Positions 1 to 7,512 are shown, counted from the first letter of the stretch. The stretch: 42,240 nucleotides of DNA from an uncultured Clostridia bacterium (GCA_944372075.1 CALVYJ010000001.1:1-42240), one strand, 5' to 3'. Notes: generated from the letters alone by a model not told the origin. Translations and numbers: made by a program.

Positions 1-151
1 TCTTACGACCGAACGGACAATAAAAGTTAATCTCTGCAATAGAGTTTTTTTCACAACTTGATTTTTCTCTTGTTAAAACAGGAATTTGTTATTCTTCCCT
101 TCTTTTTCATATTCTTATTGTCGACTTCTTAATTGCATAAATAAACCAGGT

Positions 152-724
152 CTATTTCTCGTTTGCTAAATCAAAGTCAAAAAGATGCAGTTTATAATCC
201 TTCACCATAAGCGAACGGTTATTAACGCCACAAGGGACTATCGTCAACCCTTCACGTTCAAGCCTCTCTTGTTGCAACTCCCGAGACATCAGTCTTGAAT
301 CCGATAGAACTCCCCGCGTAGATACCACCCTCCATAGAGGCACTTCCTGACTTCGCCACCAATCCTCGGTTCCGTGTACGAACTCTACTCGCTCCGCTTT
401 GTACTTTCGGCAAAGATAATCGCATATGTCGTCATATCGCGTAATAAATCCCTGCGGCACTTTCGCTACCAAATCGAGAAATTCTTCATATCGAACTTGC
501 TTTGCAGGCTTTGCCGGAATATAGGTAATTGTGCCTCTTGCTCCCTTCCCGTCTTTCGGAAGATTGATATTGAAAGGAATACCGTCCTCCGCAACGATGC
601 GTTTCAAAAACACTCGAATTGCCGTCGGCATATCTATCCCTATCTTATCCAAAACCTTCATTGCATCCCGTTTCAAATCCTCTTCCACTCGTACCTGTAT
701 AATAACACTCTGCGGCTCTTTCAT
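152..724 (-). CDS. Fusion of RelB/DinJ-type ribbon-helix-helix domain with alkyltransferase-like (ATL/MGMT-fold) domain
   Basis: This 190-residue protein has two recognisable parts. Residues about 5-55 (VRVEEDLKRDAMKVLDKIGI, then MPTAIRVFLKRIV...GIPF) match the RelB/DinJ antitoxin N-terminus, a ribbon-helix-helix DNA-binding dimeriser. Residues about 78-170 match the DNA-binding domain of O6-alkylguanine-DNA alkyltransferases: VPQGFITRYDDI, then PLWRVVSTRGVLS, then RLEREGL. The PCHR active site of the enzymes is replaced by P129-L-W-R132, so the alkyl-accepting cysteine is absent, as in alkyltransferase-like proteins, which bind damaged bases without repairing them. No toxin gene is adjacent. 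A TATAAT lies upstream at about 764-769 and an AAGGA site lies about 11 nt before the ATG. DNA-lesion sensing, or an antitoxin with an added DNA-binding domain, are possible roles. The domain calls are fairly secure; the function is not. Confidence 0.75.
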   Translation of the reverse strand: MKEPQSVIIQVRVEEDLKRDAMKVLDKIGIDMPTAIRVFLKRIVAEDGIPFNINLPKDGKGARGTITYIPAKPAKQVRYEEFLDLVAKVPQGFITRYDDICDYLCRKYKAERVEFVHGTEDWWRSQEVPLWRVVSTRGVLSDSRLMSRELQQERLEREGLTIVPCGVNNRSLMVKDYKLHLFDFDLANEK

Positions 725-806
725 TTCTTTTGGTTCCTTTGTATTAGTTTTTCATACAGAATTATATCATATTTGTTTTTGGAAAACAATAAATTTTCAA
801 AATATC

Positions 807-835
807 TTTACAACTTTATAATTCTCTCATATAAT
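807..835 (+). promoter_or_regulatory. Sigma-A-type promoter ahead of a 22-codon ORF
   Basis: TTTACA (807-812), a 17-nt spacer and TATAAT (830-835) form a near-consensus promoter on the plus strand, opposite to the neighbouring genes. The only open frame downstream is the short one at 915. Confidence 0.55.
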
Positions 836-914
836 GAAATCGAAAGTAAAAACCGACCTCGCAACAAAGTCGATCCGTGTTCGGCTGTATTCTACGGCAA
901 GGAGGATCATTCCG

Positions 915-983
915 ATGCACATTTTACTTTCCGTTGCTGATTTTGAACAATACGAGTTTTCTATTTCAATCTTCATCGCTTAA
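915..983 (+). CDS. Possible 22-residue small protein
   Basis: An ATG at 915 follows an ideal AAGGAGG site (899-905) with 9-nt spacing and lies about 80 nt downstream of a consensus promoter. The peptide (starts MHILLSVADF, ends SIFIA) is acidic in the middle and hydrophobic at both ends. It lies in the otherwise gene-free stretch 725-1074. No family is recognised. The promoter and ribosome site are the only support; they could serve a leader peptide, a small toxin-like peptide or a non-coding RNA. Confidence 0.35.
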   Translation: MHILLSVADFEQYEFSISIFIA

Positions 984-1074
984 GCTCTTTTTTCCCTGCA
1001 GACTTTCCGCGGGTTTTCCTATGCAAAAAAGCAGATCGCTTTTCAACGAACTGCTTTATATATTCTTCTCAATT

Positions 1075-1431
1075 TCAAATAAAATCGAAATGAGCCAAAG
1101 TTTCCTTGATTGCCGCTACCATCCGCTCGGTAGGATGCGGTCTCGGATGTTTTAATTCCTCTACTACATTGGGCGCATCATACATCGGCAAGCCTAAACT
1201 TCTTTTAACTTCTGCAATATACGCCGTATGCACTTTGAAGCCATAATTTTCTTCAATGTACTGCTGTATCATCTTATAAGTTACTCTATCTTTCGGCTTA
1301 CGCGCTTCCGCTCGTTTTTCTACTTCTTTCAGAGAGATTTGCCCCTCCCCTTCGCCGAACTCAATATTTACGCTGATATGACTGTCCGGTTCTTTGTGGG
1401 ACAAAAGAACCAGCGTCTCCACATTGGTCAT
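1075..1431 (-). CDS. Stand-alone C-terminal-type domain of clostridial 23S rRNA uracil-C5 methyltransferase (RlmD/RumA)
   Basis: The 118-residue product begins MTNVETLVLLSHKEPDSHI. The VET-x-VLLS string is the strand that normally ends the methyltransferase fold of RlmD/RumA enzymes. What follows (FGEGEG, VTYKMIQQYIE, GFKVHTAYIAEVKRSLGLPM, then PHPTERM) resembles an extra domain I remember at the C-terminus of many clostridial RumA proteins. The catalytic SAM and cysteine motifs are absent, so this piece cannot methylate RNA. It has its own GGAGG site 4 nt before the ATG, so it is probably translated rather than being a plain remnant. The extra domain may bind nucleic acid; that is inference. 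It could also be a decayed fragment left by recombination. Confidence 0.6.
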   Translation of the reverse strand: MTNVETLVLLSHKEPDSHISVNIEFGEGEGQISLKEVEKRAEARKPKDRVTYKMIQQYIEENYGFKVHTAYIAEVKRSLGLPMYDAPNVVEELKHPRPHPTERMVAAIKETLAHFDFI

Positions 1432-1567
1432 TTGCCTCCATATATCTATGCTGCTGCTAAAACATTTTCCCTACCTCCCCACCCACCGGGATTGCCGGTA
1501 GGTTCCTTTTTAGACAAAAGGCAGGCTTGCTCACAGCAAGCCTGCTCTGTCATTTTTCTCAATATAT

Positions 1568-1783
1568 TTATAATGGGTACTTCTTTTCGATTTCGTAGTC
1601 CAAGCCGTTCTTTTCCGACTCTGACCACAACTGTATCACTTCCAGGCATTCCGCATACGCCGTCTTTTCTCCGTAAGCAAATTGATCTGCAGCCTCGCCC
1701 GTCGCAAAATTCAGTTCGTCCAAATTGTCCGTCAATAAATCAATCAGATACAGAAGCGTTTCTCTCTCCGTCAGCCTTTTCAT
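1568..1783 (-). CDS. Small hypothetical protein of mobile elements
   Basis: The start chosen is the ATG at 1783 (MKRLTERETL), which overlaps the stop codon of the upstream gene in an ATGA; a GAGGG lies about 9 nt before it. The frame is open further upstream, but that would lie inside the neighbour. The 71-residue acidic product (LLYLIDLLTDNLDEL, then GEKTAYAECLEVIQ, ending IEKKYPL) looks like a conserved small protein seen on clostridial phages and conjugative elements, but I cannot name a function. The ATGA overlap indicates translational coupling. Confidence 0.6.
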   Translation of the reverse strand: MKRLTERETLLYLIDLLTDNLDELNFATGEAADQFAYGEKTAYAECLEVIQLWSESEKNGLDYEIEKKYPL

Positions 1784-2148
1784 ATCCCGATTCCCTCGTT
1801 CAGTATTTCGTCGTATGTTACCAGTTTCCAAAAGATACAGCAATTGTATATCTTTTCAATGAACCTGTGCTTTCTGTCGTAATATGCGTTCTTCTCCCAC
1901 GGCAATCTGCGTATCAGCATTCTGTCGGTCATCCCCTTTTTCAATCCGTCTATCATGATCCGCATCCATTTGTTTTCCCTTTCGTATATCTCGTCCACGA
2001 CCCTATACACCGTCCTGACCGCCTCGGTTATCATTACCGTCTGTTTTCTGTTGCCGATATAAAAGCTCGCCACGGTTTCGCCGTCTTTTACATAACGTTC
2101 AAGATTGGAATATCTTCGGATTATATCTTCGATACCCTCTTTCGTCAT
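1780..2148 (-). CDS. Phage-type transcription regulator-like protein (ArpU/DUF1492-like, tentative)
   Basis: This is a 122-residue basic protein. The centre (AVRTVYRVVDEIYERENKWM) is helical and the end (LPWEKNAYYDRKHRFIEKIYNCC) resembles the helix-turn-helix end of ArpU-type late-gene regulators of phages, where a short recognition helix precedes FIEKIY. It is followed with a 4-bp ATGA overlap by the next small gene, so the two form a coupled pair. A GGGAAAAAGAG stretch precedes the ATG. The family assignment rests on this pattern alone. Phage or conjugative-element origin fits the tRNA fragment nearby. Confidence 0.5.
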   Translation of the reverse strand: MTKEGIEDIIRRYSNLERYVKDGETVASFYIGNRKQTVMITEAVRTVYRVVDEIYERENKWMRIMIDGLKKGMTDRMLIRRLPWEKNAYYDRKHRFIEKIYNCCIFWKLVTYDEILNEGIGI

Positions 2149-2252
2149 AATAATCTCTTTTTCCCTTGATTTCGATATTATTATAACTCTTATTTTTCCG
2201 CAAATTTTCCCAACTTTTTGCGGATTTACCGTTTATTGCCAATTTTTCGGGC

Positions 2253-2292
2253 ATAAAAAAACACCCTTGCAAGATTTTCTCCCCACGGGTGT
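2253..2292 (-). terminator. Hairpin with T-run, minus strand
   Basis: ACACCC at 2261-2266 pairs with GGGTGT at 2287-2292. On the minus strand the stem is followed by about eight T residues. It would stop leftward transcription before the small gene pair. The stretch 2149-2992 has no gene; it holds this and the following terminators, the att-like repeats and the tRNA fragment. Confidence 0.5.
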
Positions 2293-2614
2293 CCTTTTGC
2301 TTTGTTCTTATATATCTTCTTTGGGGAAATCTTTTTGTCCGTTATCGCGCTCTGTCTTTTATCGTCCAAAAAAAATCGTTTATCTGCTCAACTCAGATAA
2401 ATCCCTTTGCCACAAACATCGTCCGCAGTCCTCCCGTCTCGGAAAACATTTATGTTTTTACGCAACATTTTTATTATAATTCATTTTGACCTAAATGTAA
2501 AGAAATATTACACCTTATTCCTGTTTAACCGGCAGATTCGCTCTAAAACGGCCTTGCATACAAATTGACCTGTTCTAATGTCTTACCACCTATGCCAATA
2601 CGGAATTTTACACC

Positions 2615-2642
2615 CTCGGTCATTTCGACCGAAGGCTTTTTT
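2615..2642 (+). terminator. Hairpin with T-run, plus strand
   Basis: CGGTC (2617-2621) pairs with GACCG (2627-2631), extended by flanking pairs, and is followed by TTTTTT at 2637-2642. No plus-strand gene is visible before it. Confidence 0.4.
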
Positions 2643-2656
2643 GTATTATAAAAAAA

Positions 2657-2678
2657 CGCGGATAGTCCGCGGGTTTTC
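2657..2678 (+). terminator. Short GC hairpin followed by T residues
   Basis: CGCGGA (2657-2662), loop TAG and TCCGCG (2666-2671) form a perfect stem followed by GGTTTTC on the plus strand. A related CCGCGGGTTTTCCTAT string occurs at about 1008-1023. Confidence 0.35.
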
Positions 2679-2683
2679 TTATA

Positions 2684-2713
2684 CAAAAAATCGTCGAGTT
2701 ATTTCTCGACGAT
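2684..2713 (-). terminator. Strong minus-strand terminator
   Basis: ATCGTCGAG (2690-2698) and CTCGACGAT (2705-2713) form a perfect 9-bp stem with a 6-nt loop. On the minus strand it is followed by six T residues (2685-2690). Confidence 0.7.
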
Positions 2714-2764
2714 CTTCGCATTTTTATTGATTGTTATATGGATATTTCACCATCTTGGAAACGC

Positions 2765-2782
2765 GGTGTCACTTTGGTGTCA
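2765..2782 (+). repeat. Direct repeat GGTGTCA x2, 11-bp period
   Basis: GGTGTCA occurs at 2765-2771 and 2776-2782. About 55-75 bp further, ACACCAAT (2836-2843) and TTGATGT (2847-2853) give inverted partners of a similar core. Such short repeats next to a tRNA 3' fragment are typical of tyrosine-integrase arm sites. Confidence 0.4.
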
Positions 2783-2861
2783 ATATGCGAGCAATGCTTT
2801 TAACCACTGTATATAGTATTTAATTAGCATATTCAACACCAATATATTGATGTATAGGTGC

Positions 2862-2906
2862 TTCGTAATCAGCAGGTCGCCGGTTCAAGTCCGGCCAGTA
2901 GCTCCA
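2862..2906 (+). tRNA. 3' fragment of tRNA-Thr(CGT), probable attachment site
   Basis: The sequence runs from the anticodon loop TTCGTAA (anticodon CGT) through the 3' strand of the anticodon stem (TCAGC), the T arm (GCCGG, loop TTCAAGT, CCGGC at 2879-2895) and the acceptor strand to CCA at 2904-2906. The 5' half (acceptor 5' strand, D arm, 5' anticodon strand) is missing; the bases before 2862 do not pair correctly. A fragment cut at the anticodon loop is the usual footprint of integration into a tRNA gene. An independent terminator follows. Confidence 0.75.
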
Positions 2907-2908
2907 AA

Positions 2909-2935
2909 CAAAAAGACACCCCTTAGGGTGTCTTT
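2909..2935. terminator. Bidirectional terminator between tRNA fragment and recombinase gene
   Basis: AAAGACACCC (2912-2921) and GGGTGTCTTT (2926-2935) make a perfect 10-bp stem flanked by A-rich and T-rich runs. It can end the tRNA transcript on the plus strand and the recombinase transcript on the minus strand. Confidence 0.7.
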
Positions 2936-2948
2936 CATAGGGATTTTT

Positions 2949-2983
2949 GAGTAAGGCATAGTCGAAAGGCTATGCCTTAACTC
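2949..2983. repeat. Hairpin after the recombinase gene
   Basis: AAGGCATAG (2953-2961) pairs with CTATGCCTT (2970-2978), extended by GAGT/ACTC. TTTTT follows on the plus strand. It may be a terminator or part of the recombinase attachment end. Confidence 0.4.
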
Positions 2984-2992
2984 ATTTTTGCC

Positions 2993-4800
<1,808 letters not shown>

Positions 4801-4904
4801 ATTTTTTGTGTTCTATGTAGGTTGCAAGGTTTATGACTCAATTCCCTTATGCACTATGGCGGGCGTACATTACCTTGCAGTTCCTTTGCTTCTCATTATT
4901 CCCT

Positions 4905-4933
4905 CTGCGCGTACAACGGAAAGGTACGCGCAG
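4905..4933. repeat. Perfect 10-bp hairpin in the gap between RHH gene and TnpW-like gene
   Basis: CTGCGCGTAC (4905-4914) and GTACGCGCAG (4924-4933) pair perfectly across a 9-nt loop. No T-run follows on either strand, so it is not a simple terminator. An AT-rich inverted repeat (AATATTT...AAATATT) lies about 20 bp to the right. Confidence 0.5.
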
Positions 4934-4995
4934 TTTGCCCTATCACACAATATTTCCCCCAAAATATTCCCGACGTTACGGGTGTAATAAGCACC

Positions 4996-5283
4996 TTATA
5001 GTGTTCCGCTGTTTTTCTTTTCACTCTCAAAGAAGTCATCATAACCGTCCATAAGTTTGGCGAGGTTAGTATCGTGCCGAGATAACAGCTCCTCATAACC
5101 CGCCTGTATAAGCTCAACCTTCGTATAACCGTATTTTTTCAGAAATGAATTTATCTCGTTCAATAATTCTCTCGGTATCATTGTCTGAAAATTGCCACAC
5201 TTATTACGGCGTTCTTCCTTGTGAGTTTCCTCGTATTTCCTATTCGCTTTGCGAGTAGGCGTGTCCTCTTTTCTCGTTACCAT
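4996..5283 (-). CDS. Ribbon-helix-helix-like DNA-binding protein (probable autorepressor)
   Basis: This is a 95-residue protein with a basic N-terminal tail (KEDTPTRKANRKYEE). A strand-helix-helix pattern follows: GNFQTMIPRELLNEINSFLKK, then YTKVELIQAGYEELL. An acidic tail ends it (DGYDDFFESEKK). RHH proteins on clostridial mobilizable elements commonly repress their own operon. Its promoter carries a 20-bp perfect palindrome overlapping the -10 box, which fits binding by an RHH dimer of dimers. A GGGAGG lies 6 nt before the ATG. It probably controls its own expression and may influence the recombinase genes downstream. Confidence 0.65.
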   Translation of the reverse strand: MVTRKEDTPTRKANRKYEETHKEERRNKCGNFQTMIPRELLNEINSFLKKYGYTKVELIQAGYEELLSRHDTNLAKLMDGYDDFFESEKKNSGTL

Positions 5284-5304
5284 AGCAAACCTCCCAAAAT
5301 ATCT

Positions 5305-5346
5305 GTATAGTATATATACTATACTCTATCTCGGAAGGTTTGTCAA
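5305..5346 (-). promoter_or_regulatory. Consensus promoter with 20-bp palindromic operator
   Basis: On the minus strand TTGACA (5346-5341), a 17-nt spacer and TATAGT (5323-5318) drive the RHH gene. GTATAGTATA/TATACTATAC at 5305-5324 is a perfect palindrome that contains the whole -10 box, so a bound repressor would block polymerase directly. Confidence 0.8.
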
Positions 5347-5356
5347 TGGTTTTTTG

Positions 5357-6001
5357 TTATTTCAGCAATAAAAATGCCGTGATGACTGTCTGCACCAAGA
5401 GTAGTACAGGTGTCGCCCAAAACATAAACTTTCTAAAGCCGCGCTCGTAGTGTATGTCGTCTTTCACGCCGTCTATTTCTTTTTCAGCGGCTTTGACTTT
5501 CTTCGAGATTTCTTCTGCCTGCTTATCCATTTTTGCAATGGCACTGTCTGCAGCTTCGTTTATCTTCTTATTGAAAAGGGCGGTAGCTTCGTTAGTCGCC
5601 TTTGCCGTAGCTGTACTTACTTCTTCCTGTATTTGAGTTGCTATTTCCGTCATCCGGCGTATTAACTTCCTCAACACTTCCGACAGGTTGTTGTTGCTCT
5701 CTTTCAGCTCTTTCAGCATATTCTCTATGTCTTCTTTCAGATTCTTCACGAGCCCTTTGTTGTTCCATTTCACGTTCGACACTTGCTGCGTCAGTTCCTC
5801 GACTTGCGCAATTAGCTTCAAAATTAAGCCGTTGCATTTCTCGTTCGATACTGTCAAGGCTTGCTGCAATAAGGCTTCCCGCGCTTGCGCCGTGAGTAGC
5901 TGTACCTGTTCGCACAATTCTTGTGCCGGCAGATTGTCCTCGATAGTTACCGTTTCGTCCGCTATGGGCTGCGGACTTTTGCCTGTTAGTTTGTTCTCCA
6001 A
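5357..6001 (-). CDS. mobB: MobB-like coiled-coil membrane protein, overprinted on the relaxase gene
   Basis: This 214-residue protein has a mostly helical, charged body (about residues 45-185, with runs such as LTQQVSNVKWNNKGLVKNL and KMDKQAEEISKKVKAAEKEI) and one C-terminal membrane helix (FMFWATPVLLLVQTVITAFLLLK). This layout matches MobB-type mobilization proteins, which anchor the relaxosome to the membrane and stabilise relaxase-oriT complexes. The first 410 nt lie inside the 3' end of the relaxase gene in a different frame, as mobB does within mobA of several plasmids. An AGATATTGAGAAAACTTGG stretch precedes the ATG, without a strong ribosome site, so coupling to relaxase translation is likely. 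Confidence 0.75.
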   Translation of the reverse strand: MENKLTGKSPQPIADETVTIEDNLPAQELCEQVQLLTAQAREALLQQALTVSNEKCNGLILKLIAQVEELTQQVSNVKWNNKGLVKNLKEDIENMLKELKESNNNLSEVLRKLIRRMTEIATQIQEEVSTATAKATNEATALFNKKINEAADSAIAKMDKQAEEISKKVKAAEKEIDGVKDDIHYERGFRKFMFWATPVLLLVQTVITAFLLLK

Positions 6002-6734
6002 GTTTTCTCAATATCTCCTTTTTTGTGTAGTTTGTTCCGAGCTTTTCCCCTCGGATAGGTTTCTTTTTCTGCGGATGAAGGTAGGAATAGTCCTTACCGT
6101 CCTGCGTGATTTTTACGCCGTAACAACTGTCAAGGTATTCTTTGAACTCATCCGCCGTTTTACATTTACCTACGGCTTCCTGAATTACCTCGCGCAATTC
6201 TTCTTTCCAAGATACGCCGCCGTTCTTCATTATCTTTTGCTCCGTCGCCGTTCTGCTGTTCTTGCCGCGTTTACGGAAGTCCGTTTCGGTAAATCCGTAC
6301 TGCTTGCCGATACGATTAGCCTCGTCCTTCATAGCAACATAATCTTTGGGGCTGAATTGCAATTTCTTCCCCGTGAGCGGATCGACGGCGTTCACGATTA
6401 TGTGGCTATGTACGGTCTGCGTGTCGGTGTGGGTAGCGATTACGCACTCATAGTCCCGGAACAATTTTTCCGCAAGTTCTTCGGCGTACTTATGCGCTTG
6501 CAGTGGACTGACGTTATCTTTTCTCGCGCACGATAGTTTGAAGTGATAATACTTGCGCTCTTTGTAGTCCGTACCTTTTCCGTACATAGCCGCCGTTTCC
6601 TCAAACTGCTTGGCGTAGTCCTCATCCTCGAATAAATTACGGACGGATACATACGCCGCCTTTTCGGGCTTCGTAATATAAGTGATCGCGTTTTTTGGTC
6701 TTGCTTTGCCTGCGGTACATTTGAGTAACGGCAT
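5592..6734 (-). CDS. mobA: MobA/VirD2-family relaxase
   Basis: This 380-residue mobilization endonuclease would nick oriT and pilot the single strand during transfer. The relaxase domain spans residues about 1-240. The start MPLLKCTAGKARPKNAITYI contains the ITYI motif with the likely catalytic Tyr. The histidine triad is in THTDTQTVHSHIIVNAV (motif III). The LHPQKKKPIRGEKLG segment and KEILRKL follow. The C-terminal third is low-complexity, Gln/Glu/Arg-rich and is where the second frame encodes the MobB-like protein. Its ATG overlaps the MobC stop by one base (6734). The family is MOB-P-like by motif layout. Confidence 0.9.
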   Translation of the reverse strand: MPLLKCTAGKARPKNAITYITKPEKAAYVSVRNLFEDEDYAKQFEETAAMYGKGTDYKERKYYHFKLSCARKDNVSPLQAHKYAEELAEKLFRDYECVIATHTDTQTVHSHIIVNAVDPLTGKKLQFSPKDYVAMKDEANRIGKQYGFTETDFRKRGKNSRTATEQKIMKNGGVSWKEELREVIQEAVGKCKTADEFKEYLDSCYGVKITQDGKDYSYLHPQKKKPIRGEKLGTNYTKKEILRKLGEQTNRQKSAAHSGRNGNYRGQSAGTRIVRTGTATHGASAGSLIAASLDSIEREMQRLNFEANCASRGTDAASVEREMEQQRAREESERRHREYAERAEREQQQPVGSVEEVNTPDDGNSNSNTGRSKYSYGKGD

Positions 6735-7048
6735 TATCCACCCCCAACGGCGGTAGTGATTGCTTTATACGTTTTCTTTAATTCTTCGGCGCAAGATAAA
6801 ATGCGCCGCTGTTCCGCATCACCGTAGTAGCAATACTTTAACGCCTGATTAAGATTGTTTCCTTGCCGTTTCAACTCGGCTAACATCTCGCTCGCGTGTT
6901 CCACCACGATAATCGGTTTATCGGTGATTGCCCGTATTACAAACTCCGTCATAGAACGTCCGCTCGTCGCTATCGCTTTGTCTATTAAGTTTTTCTCTTG
7001 TTCGCTTGCCCTGAATATGTAAGCGAACGGTCTTGTTCTGTTGCCTAT
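6734..7048 (-). CDS. mobC: MobC relaxosome accessory protein, with a non-standard start
   Basis: From a conventional ATG at 6952 only 72 residues are coded, but the same frame continues upstream with clear MobC sequence: GNRTRPFAYIFRASEQEKN, then LIDKAIATSGRSMTEFVIRA. That is the RHH domain of MobC, followed by LAELKRQGNNLNQALKYC, the family's signature helix. The only codons at a proper distance from the GGAGG at about 7053-7057 are ATT and ATA (7048), so either ATA starts the 104-residue protein or an ATG was mutated. MobC binds oriT and assists relaxase nicking. The stop overlaps the relaxase ATG. The ORF could be partly inactivated. Confidence 0.75.
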   Translation of the reverse strand: MGNRTRPFAYIFRASEQEKNLIDKAIATSGRSMTEFVIRAITDKPIIVVEHASEMLAELKRQGNNLNQALKYCYYGDAEQRRILSCAEELKKTYKAITTAVGGG

Positions 7049-7093
7049 AATTTTTCCCTCCTCATCAATTTTGTTCGTCGGATTATCGGGGTA

Positions 7094-7152
7094 TTAGGGG
7101 CTTGCCCCTAACGAGGCGAGCGCCTGCGCTCGGTATTTGGCAATCCAAATAC
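7094..7152. other. Candidate oriT: three contiguous perfect hairpins
   Basis: TTAGGGG/CCCCTAA (7094-7111), CGAGCGC/GCGCTCG (7117-7132) and GTATTTGG/CCAAATAC (7133-7152) follow one another directly upstream of mobC. Blocks of inverted repeats upstream of mobC-mobA are where relaxase nick sites lie. I do not recognise a known nick consensus, so the assignment rests on position and structure. Confidence 0.5.
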
Positions 7153-7251
7153 GTTCCTCGCTATAACCGATAAACCAACTTCTTCCCCTGATATTAAATT
7201 GTCGTTTCGCCGTCGTTTTAAGGCTATCGGCTGCGCCTTTTTTGATTTCAT
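7108..7251 (-). CDS. Doubtful 47-codon ORF with a slippery A-run, upstream of mobC
   Basis: An ATG at 7251 lies directly behind ACGGAGGTG and opens a 47-codon basic frame (MKSKKAQPIALKRRR). Its fifth codon ends an A-AAA-AAG heptamer (7243-7237). A -1 slip there enters the frame that leads, through a single in-frame TAA (7096-7094), into mobC. That second frame codes KTTAKRQFNIRGRSWFIGY and SEERIWIAKYRAQALASLG, which looks protein-like. So this may be a frameshifted N-terminal extension of MobC, a recoded gene or simply oriT DNA. The gap 7049-7512 otherwise holds the hairpins and terminators. Confidence 0.3.
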   Translation of the reverse strand: MKSKKAQPIALKRRRNDNLISGEEVGLSVIARNVFGLPNTERRRSPR

Positions 7252-7289
7252 CACCTCCGTAATTTTTATTTTTTGTCCTGTGCGGGCAT

Positions 7290-7320
7290 AGAAAAAGCCC
7301 GACCAATGTTCTTGGTCGAG
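7290..7320 (-). terminator. Terminator-like hairpin, minus strand
   Basis: CGACCAA and TTGGTCG pair across a short loop, and the minus strand continues GGGCTTTTTC. It separates the polymerase gene from the mobilization genes. Confidence 0.6.
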
Positions 7321-7463
7321 CCGAGATTTTACCGATCTGTACGCTCGGTGTCTATAACGCCGATTAGAGCTTTTTTATTTACGTTTGTGTTTTTCCAAAA
7401 TTGTCCCCGAAAAACAACCGATTCTGCCCGAAAATACGGGGGTTTTTAGAGGTTTTTTCAAAA

Positions 7464-7502
7464 TAACGGGCTACCGTTATATACGCTAAAAAATAGCGAT
7501 TC
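7464..7502 (-). terminator. Hairpins directly after the polymerase gene
   Basis: Minus strand: CGCTATTTTTTAGCG, then AACGG-TAGC-CCGTT followed by ATTTTG, lie within 50 nt after the stop codon. These are weaker terminator candidates. Confidence 0.35.
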
Positions 7503-7512
7503 TCACTTTTCG

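Larger units (their letters stand above)
1..2906. mobile_element. Right part of a putative tRNA-Thr-integrated element
   Basis: A 3' tRNA-Thr fragment at 2862-2906 lacks its 5' half. With site-specific insertion into a tRNA 3' end, the orphan 3' fragment lies at the element end far from the intact tRNA, so the element would lie to the left and run off the window. The cargo (RHH-ATL fusion, RlmD-type domain, two small phage-like genes) is small, AT-richer than the core genes and all on the minus strand. Directly repeated GGTGTCA motifs 11 bp apart sit near the end, as integrase arm sites often do. No tyrosine integrase is visible in the window. The extent and type are inferred. Confidence 0.4.

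Noticed and set aside
1228-2169. 313-residue plus-strand frame
   Set aside because: It overlaps three minus-strand genes with ribosome sites and ATGA coupling; its composition is that of a shadow.
2862-2906. Complete tRNA-Thr gene
   Set aside because: The bases upstream do not form the acceptor, D or anticodon 5' strands.
7290-7320. Second oriT hairpin
   Set aside because: It has a T-run on the minus strand and lies after the polymerase gene, so a terminator is simpler.
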